A stretch of 64,000 nucleotides of DNA. It comes from Struthio camelus (lineage: Eukaryota; Chordata; Aves; Struthioniformes; Struthionidae). The stretch covers positions 9,634,214 through 9,698,213 of the forward strand of contig NC_090964.1 in NCBI RefSeq assembly GCF_040807025.1. Reading direction: 5' to 3'. How positions within the stretch are numbered: position 1 is the stretch's first letter; each line of letters starts with the position of its first letter. The position numbers were made by a program, and so were the translations under genes. Below the pieces are notes generated by a model. The model was not told the DNA's origin, searched no databases, and worked only from the letters and a program-made list of their open reading frames with translations. Shown in pieces: positions 23,621 through 35,300 of this stretch.

Positions 23621-26523
23621 CCCGTGGGTAGTGGGGGAAAGCCTGAGGACAGAGGACAGGACAGGACAGTGGAGTCTGTCCTGCCACTTGCTTCCTGAGG
23701 GATCTTGGATAAAGTCATTCCTCTTGCGGCCGCTGTTTCCTTACTAAAATTATTTTCAACTTTCCTTTTTCAAGCCAATTTGAGATCTTGGAAGGGGATG
23801 TGCTTCCAGAAAGTCAAAGGTAGGCTGAATGCAGGTAACCCTTCAGCAGGATGGGCTAGGGAACATCTCTGTGGAAGCCATTTCCTCTGGAGGCCTCTAA
23901 CCTGTCCCAGAAAACCTCCCTGTGTCTCTCAAGGGCTGCATTACTACAGCAGTGCCCCCCGAGCAGGAGCACGGTCTGGCCAGCCTCCGCCGTGCTCCTC
24001 TACCCCTTGTTCCTGCCAGCCGGAGCTACAGCTCTTGCTTTCTGTGTTTGCAGATGCAGGGAGAAGGAAGAGGAGATGAAGGGGAGGAGAAGATAAAGCC
24101 CCGACATCAGCTAGTGGCTGGGAAAGCGCCCGAAGCACTTTTCCTTGTCTTGTAGTACTTCAGAAGGCCGGAGGAGAACCGGACGAGTGAGCTTGTGAGC
24201 TTCCTGTGTAACTGCTGATCATTTATTCTTCTCCTTTGCCCTGCTTCAGTTGTCCCCATTCACCCAGGTGGACGGTGCCATGCGTTTAAACGGGCTGGCG
24301 TTAACAGGGGAAAATACTGCGACATCAGAAGCACATTAAAAGATTAAAGTTTGCGGTGGGAGGCGGAAAGTAGACATGAACTACTAGGTAGAGAGATGAC
24401 TGGCTTTGGGATTGTGACAATTACTGTACTTGATGTTTTTTAACATTAAGAGCCAAATAGGGACATATATTTAATTCATTAAAACAGTATGAAGTATCTC
24501 CCTCCATCCCAATGCAGTTAATCGGTACTCTAGAGAAGTATCAGGAAATAAGTGTCTCCTAATGAAAGGGTCCCTGTAAGGTCAGCCTGCCGCTTGTTAG
24601 CTAATCTGAGACTTATTTGTTTTGCAAATTGCTCTTCCATTTTGAACCGCTGTGCAGTAATTTCCATGGCGGGGAAGCAGGAGAGAGTTCACGGGGCTGT
24701 TTTTGAAGCCCTCAATCTGTCATTGGGAGAAGGATAAAAATAGAACGGAGAAGAAAAGGAACATGCTGTTGGTTTTGTTCCAGGCAATTCAGTCCTATTT
24801 TTCACAGCCGGAAATCTAAGAGGGAGCGATGGCTGGCAGGGTCTGTCGCGGACCGCGCGTCGCCTTGCACGCGTGTGTCACGGGCCTGGGAGCACGCGAG
24901 ACGCAGGTAACCCTTCGCCTCGCCTGGCCCTTCTGCCCTGATCCCAAAGCATTCGACAAAGAAAATCACAGTCATTAACTGTAATTTTACAGATGGAAGA
25001 AGCTGAGGCTCGGAGAGCAACTGACTTTGATGAAGGTCACTGTCCACGTGGGAAATGGTCCCCGTGTCCCCCAGCTCAGGGCTCGCTGCTATTTCCAGCT
25101 CTGCCTTCAGCCTCCTTCCTGGCTCTGAGCGCGGTGCGTGGGCTGAGTCCTGCTCCCGGGGAGGCTCGTCGCGGTCTGCGGGGGTCGGCTGGCCTCCTGC
25201 CGCCTCGGTGTGATCCCCTCCGAGAAGCTGTGAGCCCTCTCCTTCGCTCAGCGCAGCCGCAGGGAGCCAGGCTGGCGTTTCTGTCCCGGCTGCGCAGGCT
25301 CCGGCACCGAGAGCCTGGCCGGAAAGCGCCGCTCCTGCTGGGACAAGTCCTCACTGAACAGCACAAGAAAAGGCGGGTGCCCTTTCCAGCCGGCGCGGCG
25401 GGCAGCCAGGGCTGGGAGGAGATGCACAGCAGGTGAGGAGAGGCGCTTCAGCTGATGGCACCCACTGAGCAGAGGCAAAAGGAGTAACATACTGAGCTCG
25501 TCTCAGCCTGAGACGAATGCAAAAGCCTGAACTAGTGTTTCAAATCCCTTTCCTTCTCAGTCTGAGGCAGTCACGCTGGAGGCTTGGCTGCTGGTCCTGA
25601 AGCACTGTGGGCTCACCGTAATGTGGGGTTTTTTTTTATCTCTGTGAGTTCACTTCTAGAGAATGGTCCGATGGAGGCATCTGCCATCATATCAGCCTGT
25701 GTCCCGACCCTTTCTCCCATGCTTGAGTCTGTTATTTATTTTACAGATGCACACACGGGAATAAGCTGCTCGACAAGGTGTCCCTCTCAATCATGATCCA
25801 GAGCCATCCCCTGGCACCCTGGCAAGTGCAGGAAGCAAAAGCAGCCCGTTGCTCCCCCCTTCCCGTCCTGCTGCCTGCTCGAGCGCTGCTTCCCTGCTCA
25901 GCTCGCCCTGCGTCTCGCAGCTGGAGTCCCCGGGGGCGCAGCCTTGCGCAGAGGGTTGGGAAGGGACCGAGATTTGCTTTTGGAGAAAAGAACGGGGAAG
26001 AAAACCGACTTTTTAATTTTAAGTAAAAAGAAGAGTGATGTGTAAATTGGGGCTGTCATCCTTTCCTTATCAATTCGTCAGCTCTGGTTCAGCAACCCTC
26101 TCTATCTAGGCTGTGTGCGATTGAGGGCCCAATGGCTGTCACTGCTTATTTCACTCAGGTATTTAGAAATAAGGAGCAAGAGTAAAACACAAAAGCACTG
26201 TGGCCCTGCGCCGGCGGTTGCTGCAGCGGCCCCTTGCTGCCGGCTCGGCCGGGAGCAGCACGAGGGCCGGGCAGGAGCTGAGCCGAGCTGCTCGAGTCTC
26301 TCGCCGGCCACCAGCGCATTGGGCGGCTGCCCCGGTTCTCCAGTGGCTGACCCGGGGCACAGCTCTTTGGCTGCGAACTTTTGGCAGCAATTTTCTCCCC
26401 GTTTTGAAGCAGAGTGACTGGGAGCACTGGGGACGGACTCCAGCTGTCCTGACTGCTCTGCGCTATCTGCTTGGCAATTGCTTGCACGTACAACAAAGCA
26501 GTGATTAGGCAATAGAAATAACC

Positions 26524-26596
26524 TTTATTTCCCAATATCCTAGAAAAAATAGCCTTTATTTTAATTTCCCCCTATAGTAATAAAGTCTATAATAAA
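26524..26596. other. Opposed clusters of AATAAA signals
   Basis: Two AATAAA hexamers on the minus strand (26529-26524 and 26560-26555) face two on the + strand (26579-26584 and 26591-26596). The block also contains an imperfect direct repeat of a CCTTTATTT unit. This could mark 3' ends of convergent transcripts or simply be AT-rich sequence. Confidence 0.35.
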
Positions 26597-27077
26597 AATA
26601 AGGCATTCCAATGAGGGAGGTTTTTTTCCCAGTGTCGTGGAAATGGAGGAATTTCAGCAACTGTATTTGTGTGCAAAAGAGAGGAGAAAGTAGATTAATT
26701 TTAAAAGGTTATATTGATTGCAGTCAAGCATGAACCTGCAGCAAGGAGTGTTATGTAATTACCCACTCCGAGCTGTGCAGATGAGAGAGTGAGCTGTTTT
26801 CCTCTTTACATAGCCATTTCACCTTAGCCTCTCCCCAGTATGCTGAAGCACTCCCAGCGTAACACACTACTGAACCGCAAAGAGCCATACCTCGAGGTTC
26901 ATAAATCCTTAACTTAGAGGCGAGAGCAAGAGGACATATGTGATCCCTGATGCTTGGGAGAGATCAGTCCTAGGTCCTAAAACACAAAACTTCATCCTTC
27001 AGCGTGTGAACAACACTGCAGCTCAGGGGTCAGGGTTGGAAAGTTCACTAGGAGCAAAGGATCGAGTGAACTTTTAC

Positions 27078-27173
27078 TGGATTTTTGTTTCTTTACGAGC
27101 CTTTTAGCACTGCTTCTGAGTGTCTCTTTTGGAAAGAACTCTCGGGATCCTTCATGATAACGAAGCTGATTTC
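27078..27173 (-). CDS. Weak candidate upstream exon of the minus-strand gene
   Basis: Read on the minus strand, an acceptor with a good tract (TTTGCCACATCTGCAG) opens a codon-like segment containing QLRYHEGSREFFPKE and a basic RLVKKQKS. A possible donor (TCCA then GTAAAAG) gives exit phase 1, which would fit the exon starting at 21670. The open frame continues to a stop at 26992. The donor is mediocre and the chance of a matching phase is one in three, so this is tentative. Confidence 0.2.
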
Positions 27174-29376
27174 CTGCAGATGTGGCAAACCAGCATGAGC
27201 AACGTGCTAGGAGGAAGCTTGGGAATAAAGATACCTCTATCAGCCAGTTAGCAACACATGGTTCTCTGCTCATCACCCTGGCTGCAGTTACCATGGGCTG
27301 GGCTGAGTGCTGTAAAGGAGACCAGAGGTCTGCTCCACCTCCACCTGAAGCCAGAGGATGGTTACTGGAATGTGGGTGTAGGTCTGGAGGCTGTACTTGT
27401 CCAGATTTTTTCTTCCTCTCGTTTTAGCATTATTATCATTGAGTTTGTTTCAGCATCAAAATCCTTGGAGTGACAGAAATTCAAACAACTGCAGAAAGAC
27501 AGAGAACAGAAAAGCAGGAGGTGGAAGAGGCTGCTCCTGTTTCCCTGCTGGAGCTGGGGAGAGGCTAGGGCTTGATGTGGAGATGAAGCAGGTCAGCTTC
27601 TGCAGGGTCCCTGGCCCCAGGGCATGCGGGGCTGTTTAGGGCTGTAATCCAGGCTTGCCTCCTGCCCTTGAATGCATAGGGGACTGGACTTGTTTAGAGA
27701 AATGCAGAGACCTGCCTAGCGCTCTCTGTTACGTTCCTCCATTGTCCCCAGAAACCTTGACTTTTTTTTTGGTTAATTCCTGGAGTGGCCTGTGAGAACC
27801 AGAGGCATCTGCATCCGAGACTGAGAGGCAAAGGCAGCCTAAGAGCGTCAGCAATGCCCATCTGAAAGCCTGATGGGCAAGGAAAGTCTTCCTGCAGCAG
27901 ACGGGAGCCCTGAGCATCACCTGCTGAGTCTGCTGTCTCTTTGGTTGCTTCCCAAACTTTCTTGGTCCCCAGGTTAGCTCTGTTGTTTCCGTTTCACATC
28001 AGTACAGATGGACCCAACAGCCTTTTATTGCACTTGCTGAACTTGTGTTATGCTATCTGGACTGGGCATTTTCATGAAGGCTGAGCTGGACCCAGTCGTT
28101 CCTAGTACGAACCCAGTAGGTTTCCTACCAGAGCCCCTTCTCCCCCCTTCCCTAGGGCAGAAACGTCCACTCAGTGAAAATGCTTCTTCCGCTGCTCGTG
28201 ATCGTCTGGGCTACGGCAATTCCAACATCAAGCGCGAACCACGGCTGACCTCCACTTGCAAGAAGTGGCGGAGCTATATATACCTGACGCGTTCTTGGAG
28301 TTTGAAAGCCTCCTTTGCGAGGTCATGCCTTGCAGCCTGCGGCCAGGAGCTGGGGCGCGACTCCTCCCGCTCCATCCATCGCTGGCCGCCCACTCGCTCG
28401 GTGCTGCCGGCTGGTTCCCCACATCCACGTGATCCCACGGCTCCGGGCTTCAATTACAGGAGGAGGAAACAGTTCGCCTTTATCAGAAAGGATAAGAATA
28501 GAGAACGGCAGGCGGCTAACTGTGGGGTGCGGATGAAAGGCGGCCAGCTCTAATTCTTTCCACGCTCAGGGTGATCTGCCCCCTCTTTTTCTGAGCCGTA
28601 ATTGGCATGCCACACCACAGACGACAGTAGCACTCCACCAAAGCCAGGAGCATCCCGAGGCCAGGACTCCAGACTCTCGGTCAATGAGTTAGAAGGCAGG
28701 GAGGATGCTTTTGATCCCACTCTCCTTCCTCTGACGTGCTGAAGGATTATTAGGCTCTGAGGAACGTTGTTCTCTGGCTCGAGCTTTCCCTTGCTCTGCA
28801 GAGGAGACCGACTGCCACTCTGCGATTTCAGGAGGCCTCGGAGCAGCCTGGCCTGTGGTGCTGCGTGCTGCGCAGTGCTGCTGGAGCTGTGCCAATGGCT
28901 GGTGCTCCATCGTGCTGCTGAGCACCAGCTACTTGTGTCGAGACTGGTCGCTGAACATCTGCAGTCACTGCAGGCCTGTCAAATTCAGGCCTGGAGACAA
29001 CATCTCTGAGTCCTTCACGAGGCCCAGCCGTGACAGAGACGGACATTTGTGTGGCACTTGTGACAGCAGTGACTGATGGTGCCATGAGAGCCTCCCTCAT
29101 TTGCTCCCTATCACCCTGCCCATGTGATAATTACGCCAGTAATTAGGGATGGCTCAGAGCCACAGACTTCATAACTATGTCAAACACCTCTCTGGGCTTG
29201 TGTGGCACCCACAAGGCGCCAGGTGTTGATTCAGGACAGTTGTTTGAGTAAATGCTGCTAGAGCATTGCTCTGGTGGTGTGAGTCCCCTCTGGGAGACCA
29301 GGGGTCATGACAAAGTGATTGCTCTCTTGTGTTTTGAGGTCAGGAGAAGCAGGTGATCATGGTGGGCTCTCTCACA

Positions 29377-32300
29377 TTCGAACAGGTTTTAAAAGAAGAT
29401 GCTCCAAAGGGATAAGTAGTTTTTGGCTGCTTCTCTTCTGAGCTGTGTAACTGGAGGTAGCCTTGTTTCGCTGGGGTGCCAGAGACGCTGGACGTGTTTC
29501 ACTGGGGCCACCTTGGCATGGAGACTTCCAAAACCAGTCATCATGGTGGGACATCTTGGCATTTGACTTTTCTGCATTTTTTCCAGGTGCTTCCTCTGGC
29601 TTTGCTGTCATTCATTTAACACACACGCACTCAGCACAAGGTGGTTTGAACCTCCATCTCCAGTAGCTGAAATACAATTACCCAACATAACCTATTTGGA
29701 GAAGTGTTCACTTCTAGTCAGCAAATTGTGAAGAAATTCACTGTATCGTTTAGAGCAGGAAATTGTCCTGGAGCGTAAGAGCTCAGAGTTATGACTCCAG
29801 CAGCCTTACAGGTAAAAGATAAGATAAAAAGGGTGGATAAGACTGGAGATTTAACTGATATACTAAAAAACTTTGAGCAGGCGACACCTCAATCTGAGAT
29901 AACTGTAACTGGGGGTTTTGCTCTCCGACGAACGCTGGCAGCCGTGGCAGTCCTGGCGAGCGGAGCTGCCCCTCGGAAAACGCTGCATGCGTTGGCAGGC
30001 ACGGATCAGGAGGGTGCCCGCGGGACTGCACTGTGGGCAAAGCTCCTCCTCTTCACGTTGTTTATTTTCTTCTCTCTTGCTTTCAGTTTAATCATGGACC
30101 AAAAAGGAGAAGCGGTGCCCTTGCAAGCGCGATGTGACATAAATTCCTCCGCCACCGCAGGGCCCTGGGGAGTGAGGTGTCCATCACTGCAGCCCTGCGT
30201 CTCCCCCACAACCCTGTTCCTGCTGCCGCCTCGCCACGGTCCTTCCAGAGAGGCCCGGAAATGCGATGGAGCAACACTTCTAGGGGGAAAAGGGCTGAGA
30301 AGAGGTGTGCAAATGGGGGCTGGAAACGTTGCTCACCACTGGCAGTGGTAAAGGGGGTGTCTATGGTTTCTAACCCAAATCCAGGCTGTGCCGCTACAGG
30401 CTTGTACGGACACAGCAAGACCGTCGTGCCCCCAGCGTAGGGAAGCTGAGGCGCAGCGGGTGCATGCCTCCCCCTCATCTGGAGGAGAGGGGCTCAGCCC
30501 CCGTGTGAAGCCATGAATTCAGGCCTGGCTCCCAGCCTCGCGCACGGCCCCGTGCCCTGTCGCTGCTCTCCTATCCCACAGCCACCACCTCGACTGCTGG
30601 AAGCCGGGTCTCCCCCACCTCAAAGCCGGCAGCTCCCCTCCCAGCCCGAGGCTGCGATCAGCGCGGCTCAACACCAGCCTCTCAGGGGACGTTTCAGGCC
30701 GGGGTTGGTGAAGGAGATAAAAGGAAAAGAAGGCAGAGGCTATGCTATGCGGTGTGCATCGCCTGGCCCCGAAGGGAGTTCTCCTGTTCTCCACAAATGT
30801 CGAGGAAGAAAATGCAGTGAATCTCTCCCTCCTGTTCACTGCAGCTCCTTAAAGAAAAATGAAATGCTTTGAGCAATGCAAAAGGGGAAGGAGGCAGCAG
30901 AAGGAGACCGACACTTGAGTCTCCTCCAAATGTCATTTCCTGGTGTATAAATGTCCTCATAAACAGCAGGCTGAGGAATTACTGGCTGCGCAGAGGTCTG
31001 AGCCCAGCCTTCCCAGGCCATGCATTAGGCAGCAAGGCAGGGCAATAACTTGACCTTTTTGAAATGTCCAGTGCACTGTTTTATTGACTCTGCGCCCTCG
31101 TTGCTGAGAGGCACTTGTCATCAGGCCCACCACAACGGCCCACCATGATCCTGCATCCTGCTCCCGTGTGGCAGCGCATCTCCCAGCAAGCAGTGGGGAG
31201 AGCATCTCCCAGACCTTTCCCTGCTCTCCAGGGTTTGTCACGCTCTCCAGCTGGTGCTGCCTCGCCTCTGCGGCCGGAGGTGCACGTGTGGGGAGCGTCT
31301 CCTCTCCGCAGGCACATGGGGGAGGATGAGCCATTGCTGCCTGGAGCAAGGCACGATCAGCTGCTCCTTCGAGCCAGGCTGGGGAATGATGGATTGAATG
31401 AATATCCAGTTCATTAAATGTTGTTTGTTCTATTGTGTTTGCTGCATGTCCCAGACTGATGCCTAATGAATGCCGCTGAGCCCTCTAGATTAATAAAGAG
31501 GTGTTGAGACGTGGCTTGAACTCTGGAGAAACTTGGGGAAAGATGTGCTGTTGCATGTGCCCGTCCCAGGTGACTGCAGGTGCCCAGGAACAGGGGGAGG
31601 TGATGGCCAAGCTGGTCTAGGTGCTAGGTGAGATGCGTGTCCATGCACACGCAGAAAGCGCTCCTCGAGATCTGGGTGTTTGCAGGCAGCGGGGTCTAAG
31701 GCCTGACTTGGGAGCTGCCAGTCTCTGCAAGGCTCGAGGAAGAGCATTCCCACCAGGAACTGGCCAGGCTGGCGGGTGGAGGGAAAGCCAGCGACTGAGC
31801 TGTGTTTGTGGCTCACGAAGGAGAGCAGAGCGCGCAGGTCTTGGAGGCAGAGGTTTGTCACAGGCACCAGGCATCTGCCAGACCCACCTCTGCCCAGGGA
31901 CAGTAATCTCTCTGCTGAAGTCATCTAACACACGGCTCCTCCCTGCTTTGGCTTGGTGAAGTTTAACTAAGCACAATGTTATCCCTACATCTGGCTGGTA
32001 TTTTGGGGGATATCTTCCTCTTTTTCAGGAAATGTCAATATGGAGTCAAAACTATTTTTGGGCACAGGAGGGAAAAGGTCAGCTTGAACAAATTTCTCAA
32101 CCCAAACTAAAAAAAGAAAGGAGTAAAACAGTTTGTCAGCTGTTTTCCAAACAAACCCATTTCAGCTTCAAACGGCAGCTAATTAGAATGTTGACATTTT
32201 AAAACATGATGATATGAAATCTCTTGCTTTGAGCCAAGTCTAGGCCCTTTTCAGATTTCAAAACCATTGTCCTGAGTTCCTGGATGCAGCATGAGCAAGC

Positions 32301-35300
32301 GGTGCAGCCTTAGGCTGCTCAGAGGTGCTTTTCCCGCGTGGAAGTGGCCCAGGTATCCAGGTCCAGGTCCCTCCGTCACTCTGGCCTCTATAGGGAAAGG
32401 CAAGGCAAGGAGGAAGGGCAGCGAGCCGGTGAGGGCTGGCTGCGTGGAGACAGAGGTGTTTCGGTCCTTTAGGAAGGGAGGAAGGAGCTGTGTAGAGCAG
32501 CATGAGTTGGTTTCACAGGGATGGGCAGGTGGCGTACGGGTAGTCTCTTTTGTCAAGTATTTTTCTTACAAGTGGAACAAGTTTTTAGTCTGTGGGAGAA
32601 TGCTGTAATGTTAGTTTGCTTGGCAGAGATCTCCAAACAAAGCTGAGCCGGATGACATGGGTGCCTGGGAGGATACTTGGACATCAGCACTGGAATGTGT
32701 CACCCTGCTCAAAGGCCAGGAAACCAGGTGAGAAAAGCATACAGCATGTGGGCTGGACCCCGGTGGGAAAGGAGGTAGAACTGGCTGGGCGAAGACATGA
32801 TGGGGAAGGGGGCAGGCGGGAGCTGCCACTGCAGGAATTGCCTCCAGACTGGGGAGCAGGTCCCCGGAGCCGGACCTCGACAGACAGAGGCTGCTCTTGA
32901 AGCCAGCAGCCTCACCCTCTGCTCTCCCCCGCGGCAGGAGAGATACGGGAAGCCTTGCCATGCCGTTTTGAAGCAGTCTCTCTTCCAGGAGGCTGGAGGC
33001 CTTGGAAGTGCCTCCAGGAGGCGATGCTCCGAAGGCAGTGGATGGGCTGCAGACAGTGTCTTGCCATCTGCTCACTGACAGTGCGGAGGGGAGATGGGAG
33101 CCGGCGCGCGCGGGGCTGGCTGGGAGAGAGCAAGCAGCAATCAAGAGACGTATTGTGGCTGTTTGACTTTCTGCATGATGCATAATTTAGGAGACAAAAC
33201 GCAAAAGTCAGCTCAGCTCAGCAGGGATTCGGGAGTTGATTTGGGGGAGTGTGGGAGAGGAGACACTGTCCCTTTGATTAGCTGAGTGCAGGAGGAGGCT
33301 GACAGGTGAAGGAGAGCAGAGCCCGACTGATGCCCGGCTCTGACCCGGTGTTTACAGACCAGTGGAGCTGTGAGGAGCAGTTGCACTCACTAAGCAGGCA
33401 CGAGCCGCATCCCGGGGCTGCCTCGTCCCTGCCAAGGGGGTCACCCAGGGCCGCGCCGTGGCAGAGAAGCGGCTGATCCCACTGCTGAGAGGGGCGCAGG
33501 CTGTGTGCTGGGTGGCAAAGCCTGGCTTATCACGGGCCATGGTCAGAGAGGAAGGGACCGGGCACTGGATTTCGGTGTGCACGGTGCACGTGTGCTGACC
33601 CTCCTGTGCATCTTCCTGGACTCAAAACTCCCTATCAGGTTGCAGCAAGCATGGGATGGAGGGGGCAGCTGGGCCATGAGAGAGAAGGTGTTGCTACTAC
33701 CAGTGATGAGATGGGAAAGAAAAGGCCAGCAGGAAGCCCGTGTCCTGCGCCAAGTCGCAGCCGGAGCTGGAAGAGGCACCGTGCCCACCAAGGTGAGCGT
33801 GACGGCCTCGTTACAGCCCTGTTCAGGCGGCAGAGCCGTGCAGACAGTGCTGGGTGCCTGTGGCTTCCTCTCCCCTGAGGAGCTGCCAGGCGTCTTTTTG
33901 TCATGAAGACACTCCGCATTTCCCTTTGGGCTTGCGTGGCTGCTCGTACAGGGGCCCCAGGCTGCATCGGCCTTGGGGATGCTGCGGCGAGACAAATCAA
34001 TCCTAATGCACTCCAGATAAACATCCTGGCAAGGGGATGAGCTAGTGAGAGAGATGTAGATGGATGGGTGGACAGATAGATAAATAGACCTTGGGAGACT
34101 GATCTCAAGAAAGGGACTGACTAGGGGGGGAGAAATAGCTGGAGCAAAACGTGCAGAGGGTAGGAATCAGGGAGAGGCGTCCTGCCGAGCAGAGCGATCC
34201 CAGCGGGCCGGCAGGCGAGAATGGTGGAGAGCCCCAGGGCTGTGGAGCAGGACAGGGGTGGGAGGAGAGCCCAGGACCTGCGCCGGTGGCTCCTGCCAGC
34301 TGCATGCACGCCACGTGCAGGGGGATTGAACCCCCAGGTGGTCTCTGGAGGCGAAGGGGAGAGCTGGCACGCAGCATCCCTCCCTGACATGGGGGTTTGA
34401 AAGGCTCATCCGTCCCCACGGAGAGGCTGCATTGTTGTCACAGCCCGGGGCTGGCTGGAGGCTGTTGCTGCAAATGCTGCCCAGTGGCAAAATGCAGGTG
34501 TTGGGATGCAAAGCCTGTCCCTGGCAGAGGCCTTTCAAAGGAAATCATCCACCGATGGGGCATTTTGGGCCAGAGGGATGGTGTGTGGCTGGTGCTCGAT
34601 TAAAGCAGATCTGTGCACAGGGGTGACAGCAAGCTGCAGGGCAGATCCTGCGAGAGCTGCCCTTGGGCAGGGGGAGGCGACGGGAGAGGGTGCAGCGAGC
34701 GGGCTGCTGCGGGAGCTGCGGGCGCGAGGGGTGCACACTGTCCCCCCCAGGCTGGGGGTGACGCTGCCTCCGGTGCCCTCCTCGCCCTGCAGTGAGGCGC
34801 CCGGGCTGGCAGCTCCTTCTGCAGCAGCATCTCTGGTAGGAGCAGCTGAAAACAGCCGGAGCAGCGCCGGGCCCTGGGAGCGGGCTGCGGCCCCGGGCCC
34901 CGCCGGACGGCTCCCTGCCGCCCCGCTCAGCCCTCCGTTTGCTGGCAGGTGGGAAAGCGCATGCACAGCCTGCAGGAGAAAAAAATCTTCCCCTTCATAC
35001 GAAGGGAGTTAGCAGGTTTCTAGAGTCAGCAGGGGAGGGACGGCTCAGCAATAGCGTTCAGCTTTGAACTCGCTTAAAAGCCCTGTTGCTGGTAGCCGCG
35101 GCGAGTGCCGGGCAGCTGGGTGAACTCTAAATGCATTGAGCCCAAGAGAGGAGTTTTTCCGGAAGGGTGTTTGGCGCTCGCTGCTGGCAGGCGAGGGGTG
35201 CGGGTGCCCTCCCCGGGGAGCGCGAGCCCGGCGCAGCGCGCTGGCTGGGGCAGGCAAAGCACAGCGTGCAGCAAAAGCCAGCGAGGGCCTCGGTGCCTGC

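Noticed and set aside
28689-29130. Two codon-like minus-strand frames near 28.7-29.1 kb as exons of the putative gene
   Set aside because: The two frames overlap in different phases, so both cannot be coding, and no acceptor/donor pair fits the phases of neighbouring candidates.
29791-30351. 186-codon + strand frame beginning with a Lys/Asp-rich stretch
   Set aside because: The protein-like start comes from A-rich sequence and has a splice-donor-like CAG/GTAAAAG at its seventh codon. The rest changes to GC-driven composition, with no motif.
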